Assembly: GCA_965652545.1 (NCBI GenBank)
Contig: CBFGWV010000105.1
Location: 1 to 14,471 of the forward strand
Direction of reading: 5' to 3'
DNA from: CBFGWV01 sp965652545
Lineage (GTDB): Bacteria > Pseudomonadota > Gammaproteobacteria > Competibacterales > Competibacteraceae
DNA length: 14,471 nucleotides
Shown here: in pieces, positions 1-6,846 of the stretch
How the letters are laid out: the number at the start of each line of letters is the position of its first letter
How positions within the stretch are numbered: position 1 is the first letter of the stretch
The notes under the pieces: model-generated
The model's input: only the letters and a program-made list of their open reading frames with translations
The model's database searches: none
Told to the model about the DNA's origin: nothing
Translations under genes and position numbers: made by a program

Positions 1-541
1 ACGCATCCAGCGAGCCGGTGTTGGTAATCACATGATCGGCGATGGCCAGCCGAGCGTCCCGGCTCGCCTGGGCCGCCAAAATTGCTTGTGCCTGGGCCTC
101 AGAACCGCCGTCCCGGGCCTTCAAGCGCTGGATCTGCACGGATTCGGGCACATCGACCGTAACGATGGTGTCCATCAGGTCCAACAAATCAGACCCGACC
201 AGCAGCGGGACCACCACGACACAGTACGGGCCATTCAGCGCGTCGATGCGCTTGATCACCTCCGCCTGAATCCTCGGGTGCAGAATCGCTTCGAGGTCCC
301 GACGGGCCTGGGCATCTTCGAACACCAGCGCCCGCAACGCCTGCCGGTCCAGTGACCCGTCGGGCGCCAGCACTGCTTGACCGAAGCGCTGACGCACAAG
401 CTCAAGTCCCGGTGTATTCCTCGCGACCACCTCCCGGCTGATGACGTCCGTATCGATCACCGGGGCTCCAAGGGCGGCGAAGCGGTCGCTGACAGCCGTC
501 TTGCCGCTCGCGATCCCGCCGGTCAACCCGACCACGTGCAC
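1..541 (-). CDS. coaE: dephospho-CoA kinase, 3' end cut by window edge
   Basis: Catalyses the last step of coenzyme A synthesis, the ATP-dependent phosphorylation of dephospho-CoA on the ribose 3'-OH, in the cytoplasm. The reading frame is open for 180 codons to the window edge; family members are usually about 200 residues, so roughly the last 20 are missing. The N-terminus carries the P-loop GLTGGIASGKT (residues 5-15), followed by the VIDTDVISREVV segment that normally holds the acidic substrate-binding residue, and later the conserved HPRI motif. The start is GTG at 541; a second in-frame GTG lies at 535. It cannot start further upstream, because the pilD stop codon is in the same frame two codons before. 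A GGAG inside the pilD 3' end serves as a plausible ribosome binding site. It is the last visible gene of the pil run, three bases after pilD, an arrangement also known from Pseudomonas. Confidence 0.95.
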   Translation of the reverse strand, partial: MHVVGLTGGIASGKTAVSDRFAALGAPVIDTDVISREVVARNTPGLELVRQRFGQAVLAPDGSLDRQALRALVFEDAQARRDLEAILHPRIQAEVIKRIDALNGPYCVVVVPLLVGSDLLDLMDTIVTVDVPESVQIQRLKARDGGSEAQAQAILAAQASRDARLAIADHVITNTGSLDA

Positions 542-544
542 GGG

Positions 545-1402
545 TCAGATGCTCCAGTACCGCGCGATCCAGGGTTCGAAGGTGAACACGATCCAGCCTG
601 CGATGGCCAAGAATGGCCCAAACGGCATCGGCACGTTCTTGTCCCGACCTTTGACCAGCACCAGTACGATACCGATCACGGCACCGACCAATGACGAAAT
701 CAATACGATTGGAATCAACCCTTGCCAACCGCACCAGGCGCCAAGTGCAGCCAGTAGTTTGAAATCCCCATAGCCCATGCCCTCCTTGCCGGTGAGCAGG
801 CGGAAGAGGTGATACACCGACCAGAGGGACAGATACCCAAGCATTGCGCCGATGACTGCGCTTTGGAGGTCGGTGTGGAGTGCGAATAATGCTTGCAGTA
901 AACCGCTCCATAGAAGAGGAAGGGTTAAGCTGTCGGGCAATAATTGTTCGCGGAAGTCGATGACAGTTAGGGTGATTAACGTCCATGCCAACAGCATCGC
1001 CGCACCAGCAGCGGGAGTGAAGCCGAAGCGCCAAGCGGCAATACCGGCTACCAGTCCGCCGAATAGTTCGACAAACGGGTACTGGATGCTGATTGGTGTG
1101 CGACACTGTCTACAGCGACCTCGGAGAACCATGTAACTGATTACTGGGATATTCTCCAGGGCGGTAATCAAATGATTGCAGCTTGGGCAGCGAGAACGTG
1201 GGGCCAGGAGGTTGAACGGCTCGTCAGCGTGGTGTGGTGGGCTATCCAGCAGCGTTGAACACTCCGCTATCCACATGCGCTGCATCATGATGGGGTAGCG
1301 ATGGGCGACAACGTTCAGGAAGCTTCCAACCAACAGACCAAGCAAGCTGCAAAATACAACCAAGGCCACCGAGTTGGTGGCCAAAAAGTCGAGCAGAGCC
1401 AT
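545..1402 (-). CDS. pilD: type IV prepilin peptidase / N-methyltransferase
   Basis: Integral inner-membrane enzyme that cleaves the leader peptide from type IV prepilins and N-methylates the new N-terminal phenylalanine. The protein is 285 residues. The cytoplasmic N-terminal domain has two CXXC pairs (Cys72/Cys75 and Cys97/Cys100), the zinc-binding tetracysteine of the family. The peptidase A24 half has the two catalytic aspartates Asp149 (VIDFRE) and Asp213 in GYGD, numbered as in Pseudomonas PilD. Several hydrophobic membrane spans are visible. The start at 1402 (MALLDFLA) was chosen because it matches the family N-terminus; the open frame runs further upstream into pilC but with no family-like sequence. 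No strong ribosome binding site is seen, so translation may depend on coupling to pilC, which ends 22 bases upstream. It should process PilA encoded in the same cluster. Confidence 0.97.
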   Translation of the reverse strand: MALLDFLATNSVALVVFCSLLGLLVGSFLNVVAHRYPIMMQRMWIAECSTLLDSPPHHADEPFNLLAPRSRCPSCNHLITALENIPVISYMVLRGRCRQCRTPISIQYPFVELFGGLVAGIAAWRFGFTPAAGAAMLLAWTLITLTVIDFREQLLPDSLTLPLLWSGLLQALFALHTDLQSAVIGAMLGYLSLWSVYHLFRLLTGKEGMGYGDFKLLAALGAWCGWQGLIPIVLISSLVGAVIGIVLVLVKGRDKNVPMPFGPFLAIAGWIVFTFEPWIARYWSI

Positions 1403-1424
1403 TGCAGTGACCGAGCGCCTTTTG

Positions 1425-2663
1425 TTAAATGGCCGCTGCCAACTTGAATATTGGCAGATACATGGCAATAATGAGACCACCCACCAACACGCCTAGAAAA
1501 CCCATCAAGATGGGCTCAATAAGAGTGGTGAGTGTTGCAATCGTGTTGTCGAGTTCCTCTTCGTAGAAATCGGCAACCTTGGATAGCATGTCGCTAAGAG
1601 ATCCAGCCTCTTCACCGATGGCAACCATTTGAATGACCATGTCAGGGAACAGCTGACTTTGTCGCATGGCAAAGTTGAGCTGCTGGCCAATGGAAACCGA
1701 ATCTCGCATTTCTAGAACGGCTTGCTCGTAGACAACGTTCCCGGTTGCTCCTGAAACGGATGTCATTGCGTCGACGAGAGGTACGCCGCCGGAAAACATG
1801 GTCGAGAGCGTGCGGGCGAAGCGTGCGTTTGCTGACAGGCTTGCTATGTTCCCGAAAAGTGGCATTTTCAGTATAAATCGATCGAATAATTGATTGAATT
1901 TCCGAGAGCGTTTCTTGCTTTCGATGAATCCGACGATAACGCCGATGATGCCGCCTATTATTAGCCACCAATAGCTCTGGAATATCTTCGATATTCCAAT
2001 TACATACTGAGTGAAGGCGGGTAAATCTGCTCCAAATCCTTTAAATAGATTTTCGAATGTCGGTATAACAAATATCAATATAATCGAGGTGACGACAAAT
2101 GCGGCGAAGAGTACTATGGCCGGGTAAATTAGGGCTTTTTTAACTTTTGCCTTGATTGATTCGGTCTTTTCAAGATGGTTCGCTATTTTGTTCAACAGAT
2201 TCTCAAGAACACCGGCTTCTTCTCCTGCACGAACCAGACTGCAGTAGAGATCGTCGAAGTGATAGTGGTGCTTCCCTAGCGCATCAGCGAATCGGCTTCC
2301 ACCCTCAACATCCTGTTTAATCGATATAATCAGTTCCTGAAGCTTCTTCTTCTTGGTTGAATTTCCGACCATATCGAGTGCCTGAACGATCGCAATGCCC
2401 GACGATAGCATCGTGCATAGCTGCCGAGTGAAGAGCATGATGTCCTTGGGTTTTATGGTTTCCCCAAAAGTAATTTCCCTGGGCTTCTTTTTGACTTGCA
2501 ACGGCTGGATGCCTTGCCTACGAAGCTCGGCTTTTATGTAGTTGGGGTCACGCCCCCTAAGCTCGCCTTTGATTCTCGAGCCCCGTTTGTCCGTACCTTT
2601 CCAGACGAATACGGTGTCTTCTTGGGCGGGTTTGCGCTTTGCCGTCTTAAGTTGCTTAGCCAC
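1425..2663 (-). CDS. pilC: type IV pilus inner-membrane platform protein
   Basis: Polytopic inner-membrane protein that forms the platform of the type IV pilus machine and couples the PilB and PilT ATPases to pilin addition and removal. At 412 residues it has the usual family length. Two T2SSF domains are visible (about residues 75-198 and 278-400), each with a GEEAG motif (residues 147-151 and 350-354). Membrane segments lie near 180-200, 228-248 and 378-405. The start codon is GTG at 2663, with AGAGGGA about ten bases upstream. It follows pilB after 37 bases. The middle of the gene is unusually AT-rich: a hand count gives about 39% GC at 1861-2220, against about 60-70% in sucC or pilB's 5' part. 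This suggests recombination or different codon selection, but there is no frame damage. Confidence 0.97.
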   Translation of the reverse strand: MAKQLKTAKRKPAQEDTVFVWKGTDKRGSRIKGELRGRDPNYIKAELRRQGIQPLQVKKKPREITFGETIKPKDIMLFTRQLCTMLSSGIAIVQALDMVGNSTKKKKLQELIISIKQDVEGGSRFADALGKHHYHFDDLYCSLVRAGEEAGVLENLLNKIANHLEKTESIKAKVKKALIYPAIVLFAAFVVTSIILIFVIPTFENLFKGFGADLPAFTQYVIGISKIFQSYWWLIIGGIIGVIVGFIESKKRSRKFNQLFDRFILKMPLFGNIASLSANARFARTLSTMFSGGVPLVDAMTSVSGATGNVVYEQAVLEMRDSVSIGQQLNFAMRQSQLFPDMVIQMVAIGEEAGSLSDMLSKVADFYEEELDNTIATLTTLIEPILMGFLGVLVGGLIIAMYLPIFKLAAAI

Positions 2664-2700
2664 GTCAGTCTATCCCTCTCTAAACCGCAGTCGAGGCCCG

Positions 2701-4437
2701 TTACTCTTTGGTCACTCGGTTGATTTCTTCGATGCTCGTCAAGCCCTGCCTAACCTTGTTTAGCCCCGAGCGCCTCAAGTCGCTTATCCCTTCTTTTTCA
2801 GCTTGATCCGCAAGCTCCATTGCATTCCCGCCAGACATGATTATACGACCCATCTCCTCGGATACCGGCATGACTTCGTATACGCCAACCCGACCTTTGT
2901 ATCCGTTGACACACTGGTCGCAACCGCTCGCGCGGAAGATTGTTAAGTCTTCCAGATCGGTTTCGCGAAAGCCGAGTTTAATAAGTTCGTCATGCGGTAT
3001 ATCGCGTTCCTCGATTTTGCAATGACTGCATAATCGGCGGGCGAGGCGCTGGGCTATGATCAAGGTAACGCTGGTGGCGATGTTATAGGGTGCGACCCCC
3101 ATGTTCATTAAGCGGGAGAGCGTTTGAGGGGCGCTGTTCGTGTGCAGGGTTGATAGCACGAGATGGCCGGTCTGTGCGGCCTTGATTGCGATCTCAGCAG
3201 TTTCAAGGTCGCGAACCTCGCCGACCATGATGATGTCTGGGTCTTGGCGCAAAAAAGCTCGCAGGGAGTTGGCGAATGTCATTCCCGTTTTCAGGTTTAC
3301 GTTGACTTGGTTGATCCCGGGCAAATTAATTTCTACAGGATCTTCCGCTGTCGATATGTTTACCTCAGGCGTGTTGAGAATATTCAACGCCGTATAGAGC
3401 GATACGGTTTTACCGCTTCCTGTTGGGCCGGTCACAAGTACCATGCCTTGTGGCTTGTTTATAGCATCCAGGAACAGCCTTTTCTGCTCCGATTCATAAC
3501 CCAACGCATCGATTCCCATTTTGGCGCTAGCTGGGTCCAGGATACGCATAACGACTTTTTCACCGAATAAAGTCGGCATTGTGTTGATACGGAAGTCGAT
3601 GGCTCGCTTCTTGGACAGATTGAGCTTCATCCGGCCGTCTTGCGGTACCCTGCGCTCTGCGATATCGAGCTGCGCCATAACCTTGATTCGAGCCGAAAGC
3701 CTATCCTTCATATTGCTCGGCGGCTTGACCACTTCACGCAGCACTCCGTCCTGGCGGAAGCGAACGCGATAATAGGTTTCATAGGGCTCGAAATGGATAT
3801 CGGAAGCTCCGCGGTTGATGGCGTCCAGAAGCAGCTTGTTAACAAACCTTACGACCGGCGCATCATCGGTGTCGCTTTGTGCCGAGACCGCCTCTTGTGG
3901 CTGTATCTCACCGCCGCTGATGTCGATGTTTTCCAAGTCGTCATCGAGCATCCCAGCCATGGACTCGGAGGGGCGATCCAGTGCCTGATCGATCAGCTTG
4001 GCCAGCACATCGGCCATGGCGACGACCGGCTCAGGGTCAAGCCCGCTCTGGAACTTGACATCCTCGAGGGCTCGGGTGTCGGTGGGGTCGGCGACGGCGA
4101 CAAACAGCCGCTTCCCGCGTTTGTGGAGCGGGAGGATGCTGTGGCGACGGATCAGTTTCTCGTCGACCGTAGATACCGGGATGCCCTCGATCTCTATGGC
4201 ACTGAGATCGAGCAATGGGTAGCGGAACTCACGTGACGCAATCGCCGCCACCTCGCTAGCCTTGAACAGTTTGGCTTCAATGCCTTTGTTGATGGCAGGA
4301 ACGCCGTCTACGCGCGCTTCGGCAAGCAACGTGCCGACACGATCCTCGGTCAGCATTCCATGCCGGATCAGTTGGCGAAATAGGCCGCTGATCGGGGCGG
4401 CTTGCGATGGTCGAGCAGACGAGATGTTGGTTGCCAT
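2701..4437 (-). CDS. pilB: type IV pilus extension ATPase
   Basis: Hexameric cytoplasmic ATPase that powers pilus polymerisation through PilC. The chosen product is 578 residues, close to the usual 565-570. The N-terminal T2SSE_N-type domain spans about residues 65-160. The ATPase core has Walker A GPTGSGKT (337-344), the aspartate box around 362-370 (STAEDPVE), Walker B within 393-410 (LRQDPDIIMVGEVRD) and the histidine box at 420-433 (AAQTGHLVLSTLHTN). Two CXXC pairs (Cys470/Cys473 and Cys506/Cys509) form the zinc site typical of PilB/GspE. The start at 4437 (MATNISS) was chosen by fit to the family. The frame stays open upstream to an ATG at 4551 and a TTG at 4587, and none of the three has a good ribosome binding site, so the start is less certain than the gene. 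It lies downstream of pilA behind a hairpin. Confidence 0.96.
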   Translation of the reverse strand: MATNISSARPSQAAPISGLFRQLIRHGMLTEDRVGTLLAEARVDGVPAINKGIEAKLFKASEVAAIASREFRYPLLDLSAIEIEGIPVSTVDEKLIRRHSILPLHKRGKRLFVAVADPTDTRALEDVKFQSGLDPEPVVAMADVLAKLIDQALDRPSESMAGMLDDDLENIDISGGEIQPQEAVSAQSDTDDAPVVRFVNKLLLDAINRGASDIHFEPYETYYRVRFRQDGVLREVVKPPSNMKDRLSARIKVMAQLDIAERRVPQDGRMKLNLSKKRAIDFRINTMPTLFGEKVVMRILDPASAKMGIDALGYESEQKRLFLDAINKPQGMVLVTGPTGSGKTVSLYTALNILNTPEVNISTAEDPVEINLPGINQVNVNLKTGMTFANSLRAFLRQDPDIIMVGEVRDLETAEIAIKAAQTGHLVLSTLHTNSAPQTLSRLMNMGVAPYNIATSVTLIIAQRLARRLCSHCKIEERDIPHDELIKLGFRETDLEDLTIFRASGCDQCVNGYKGRVGVYEVMPVSEEMGRIIMSGGNAMELADQAEKEGISDLRRSGLNKVRQGLTSIEEINRVTKE

Positions 4438-4594
4438 GGCTGCGTGGGTACCGGTATGTGTCTGGTCGCTGAGAATGTAAGTATGGCTGGTGCTGCTGGA
4501 TAATTCGATGGTGAAGCGACGATGGTCCGGATGCAATTCTAGGCGCTTCATCGTTCGCGTACTTGGTTGAGCCGCCGACAGCGCCAAAAGCGAG

Positions 4595-4621
4595 AAGCCC
4601 CTCTTTGGGCAAGAGGGGCTT
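4595..4621 (-). terminator. hairpin after pilA, probable leaky terminator
   Basis: A perfect 11-base inverted repeat, AAGCCCCTCTT and AAGAGGGGCTT, encloses a 5-base loop 78 bases beyond the pilA stop codon. On the minus strand it is followed by CTCGC and then a run of only four T residues. The stem is strong but the T-tract is short and displaced, so I infer incomplete termination. That would give abundant pilA mRNA with some read-through into pilB-pilC-pilD. On the plus strand no T-run follows. Confidence 0.7.
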
Positions 4622-4698
4622 CCGTAGGTCTAATGTCTCACCAGTAAGATCAGTGTCTATCAGGACTGACCGGCGGCTCCCGCATGCGGCTTGAGCTA

Positions 4699-5214
4699 TT
4701 ACGGGCGGCAATTGGCCGGCAGATACCGGTTGTCGACCGAGGTGGTGCCAGCCGGCGCAACAGTGCCGCCAGCATCGGTACCAAGCGGGTTCACATTGGT
4801 GCCACCGAGAGCGGCAGCGTTCCCGCAGTGCCAAGCGACGCTGAAATCGCCTGTTTCAAAGGGGCGAAGGGCGAGAGTCTCGCCAGCGATTGCCGCGTTC
4901 GCGTTGAGGCCGTAGAGAATGGTGATGGTACCGTCGGTAACATCCACTTCCTCCACATATCTACCGGAGGTGTCGTCAGCATTCGCTGACATACCTGCAG
5001 CTGCGCGGTCGGCAGGCGGCGTTCCTGTGTTTGCGAACGTCTCAGCGACGGCAGCTTTCGCAGCCCCAGCCAGCGTCAGACCTTCCGACACCTGCGAGCG
5101 GATGGTGTAGTCCTGGTATGCGGGGATCGCGATGGCGGCCAAGATGCCGATGATGGCAACCACGATCATCAGTTCGATGAGGGTGAAGCCTTGCTGTACT
5201 TTCTTCATGCTCAT
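4699..5214 (-). CDS. pilA: type IV major pilin (type IVa prepilin)
   Basis: Structural subunit of the type IV pilus. The 171-residue precursor has a short type IVa leader MSMKKVQQG; PilD would cleave between Gly9 and Phe10, giving FTLIELMIVVAIIGILAAIA with the invariant Glu5 of the mature protein (Glu14 here). The hydrophobic helix ends in AIPAYQDY, as usual. The C-terminal region has the two cysteines of the disulfide-bounded D-region (Cys130 and Cys169) and ends in YLPANCRP. The D-region is a 38-residue loop rich in Gly, Thr, Ala and Pro. Two ATGs lie six bases apart; the first, at 5214, is chosen because AGAGGA sits seven bases before it. Transcription is most likely from the sigma-54 promoter at 5289-5305 under PilR. 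A hairpin after the gene separates it from pilB. No pilin glycosyltransferase gene follows. Confidence 0.97.
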   Translation of the reverse strand: MSMKKVQQGFTLIELMIVVAIIGILAAIAIPAYQDYTIRSQVSEGLTLAGAAKAAVAETFANTGTPPADRAAAGMSANADDTSGRYVEEVDVTDGTITILYGLNANAAIAGETLALRPFETGDFSVAWHCGNAAALGGTNVNPLGTDAGGTVAPAGTTSVDNRYLPANCRP

Positions 5215-5221
5215 GGGTACA

Positions 5222-5227
5222 TCCTCT
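5222..5227 (-). promoter_or_regulatory. pilA ribosome binding site
   Basis: AGAGGA on the minus strand, seven bases before the ATG at 5214 and thirteen before the ATG at 5208. The spacing decides the pilA start in favour of 5214 (MSMKK). Confidence 0.75.
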
Positions 5228-5288
5228 TGCGGACACTATGTCAATCGGGGCATCGCCAGCGAAGTTGCCGCGTTGCTGAGTGAAATTA

Positions 5289-5305
5289 AGCAATGGCTGT
5301 GCCAA
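5289..5305 (-). promoter_or_regulatory. sigma-54 (-24/-12) promoter of pilA
   Basis: The minus strand reads TTGGCACAGCCATTGCT. It matches the RpoN consensus YTGGCACGRNNNTTGCW at every defined position except one (A for G after TGGCAC), with the essential GG (-24, 5303-5302) and GC (-12, 5291-5290) correctly spaced. The predicted transcript start near 5278 leaves a leader of about 64 bases before pilA. PilR, encoded just upstream, is a sigma-54 activator that in Pseudomonas binds upstream of pilA. One GTGTC half-site of the type reported for PilR lies at 5414-5418, about 110 bases upstream, but a single 5-base match is weak evidence. Confidence 0.85.
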
Positions 5306-5424
5306 TGTTGCTTCGACGTCCGGTTGCCCGCCCTGGGCCAGTGTTTATGCGGGCGGCGCTCGATGGGTGTGGCTCGATCAAGCTGCGGCAGGTGACGAGA
5401 TGCGGCGGGGGGCGACACATTTGG

Positions 5425-6846
5425 TCAGTCGATCCCCAGCTTCTTCAGGCGATAGCGCAGGGCGCGGAAGGTGATGCCAAGCTTTTCTGCGGCTGCTGTC
5501 TTGTTGTACCGGGTCGCCTCGAGGGCCTCCATGATCACCGACCGCTCGATGTCCTCCAGGTAGGTTTCAAGCCCATCGGCCGGCGAGGTGGTCGGCTGCC
5601 GTTGTGGGTCACCGTCACCCGATGGCGAGCGGTCGGATGCTGCTTGTGGCGTGTCAGGCAGCGCAGTGTCCCGCTGGTGCGGCGTACGGATGTCGAGATC
5701 CACCGCTTCGATCGTCTCTGTTTCCGCGAGGGTCGACGCGCGCTCCAGAATATTCTCTAGCTCCCGAACATTGCCTGGGAAGGGGTAGGCCTGCAGTTTG
5801 GCGAGCGCTTCCGGTGCCAGTGTGGCGGGCCTGTCGAGTTTCAGGCGCTCCCCTAGCCGGTTGAGGACGTGTCGGGTGAGAGCGGGGAGGTCCGACCTGC
5901 GGTCCCGCAGGCTTGGCATGCGCAGCTCGATGACATTCAGGCGGTAATAGAGGTCTTGACGGAAGACGCCCTGATCGATCATCTCCTGAAGGTCACGATG
6001 CGACGCACTGATGATGCGCACATCGACGGTCGTCTCCTTCTGGCTGCCAATGGCGCGAACGGCACGCTCCTGGATGGCGCGCAGCAGTTTGACCTGCATG
6101 TGCGCAGGCAGGTCGGCCACTTCGTCGAGGAACAGCGTGCCGCCGTCGGCGGCCTGGAACAGGCCGATCTTGTCCTGTGTGGCGCCGGTGAAGCTGCCTT
6201 TGCGATACCCGAAAAACTCGCTCTCCATGAGGTGCTCGGGTATGGCTCCGCAGTTGACGGGCACGAATGCCTTGTCGGCGCGGGGTCCGGACTCATGAAT
6301 GGAGCGTGCGGCAAGCTCTTTGCCGGTGCCGGACTCACCACTGATGAATACGGGTGCCTGGCTTCGCGCGAGCTTCTCGATGAGCCGGCGAACGGCCTGC
6401 ATGGCGGGGGAATCCCCAAGCAGGCGACTGCCGGGGCTGCCGTGTCCAGCAACGTCCCTGGCTGACGCTTCGCGTCCAGGGCCGAGCTTGAGTGCGGAGT
6501 CCACGAGTTTGCGCAGTACCGATAGATCGAAAGGCTTCGAGACAAAATCGAATGCGCCCAGCTTGAGCGCCTCCACAGCGCTTTCCACGTTGCCGTGTGC
6601 CGTGATTACGGCCACCGGCATTTCCGGCGTCGCTTGCTGGATAGCTTTGACAAGCTCCAGGCCATTGCCGTCGGGTAGGCGCATATCGGTGATGCAGAAC
6701 GCAAAAGTGGTTCCGGCCAGGGCACGGCGAGCGTCGGCCAGCGTTTCCGCCAGCACGCAATGAACACCCATGGGGATGAGCGTCATCTCGATGAGTTCGC
6801 GGATATCCGGCTCATCATCGACGATCAGGGCGTTTCGTAACTCCAT
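5425..6846 (-). CDS. pilR: sigma-54-dependent response regulator of pilin transcription
   Basis: Two-component response regulator that activates sigma-54 transcription of pilA. It has 473 residues in three parts. The receiver domain has acidic pocket Asp10/Asp11, phospho-acceptor Asp54 (TDMRLPDG) and Lys104 (SKPFD). The AAA+ sigma-54 interaction domain has Walker A GESGTGKE (170-177), the sigma-54 contact loop GSFTGA (217-222, Ser in place of the common Ala) and Walker B LFLDE (238-242). The C-terminal Fis-type helix-turn-helix occupies about 440-473 (NKTAAAEKLGITFRALRYRL). The start is ATG at 6846 (MELRNALIVDDE) with GAGG four bases upstream; it overlaps the pilS 3' end by 22 bases, so the two are translationally linked. 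The long open frame upstream of this ATG is only overlap with pilS. The gene ends about 210 bases before pilA, its expected target. Confidence 0.96.
   Translation of the reverse strand: MELRNALIVDDEPDIRELIEMTLIPMGVHCVLAETLADARRALAGTTFAFCITDMRLPDGNGLELVKAIQQATPEMPVAVITAHGNVESAVEALKLGAFDFVSKPFDLSVLRKLVDSALKLGPGREASARDVAGHGSPGSRLLGDSPAMQAVRRLIEKLARSQAPVFISGESGTGKELAARSIHESGPRADKAFVPVNCGAIPEHLMESEFFGYRKGSFTGATQDKIGLFQAADGGTLFLDEVADLPAHMQVKLLRAIQERAVRAIGSQKETTVDVRIISASHRDLQEMIDQGVFRQDLYYRLNVIELRMPSLRDRRSDLPALTRHVLNRLGERLKLDRPATLAPEALAKLQAYPFPGNVRELENILERASTLAETETIEAVDLDIRTPHQRDTALPDTPQAASDRSPSGDGDPQRQPTTSPADGLETYLEDIERSVIMEALEATRYNKTAAAEKLGITFRALRYRLKKLGID

Noticed and set aside
402..1106. Long minus-strand open frame overlapping pilD
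   Set aside because: It is out of frame with pilD, which has all family motifs; the translation is Arg/His-rich with no recognisable domain.
3640..4236. 198-codon plus-strand open frame opposite pilB
   Set aside because: It is antisense to a well-supported ATPase gene, with no ribosome binding site and no domain features.
4570..4590. Possible second sigma-54 promoter (TTGGCGCTG...) before pilB
   Set aside because: The -12 half does not match TTGC at the required spacing, and the site overlaps the hairpin's downstream side.
5361..5369. Extra GATGGGT copies at 5362 and near 13187
   Set aside because: Each is a lone 7-base match without the facing ACCCATC arm, so it is expected by chance.
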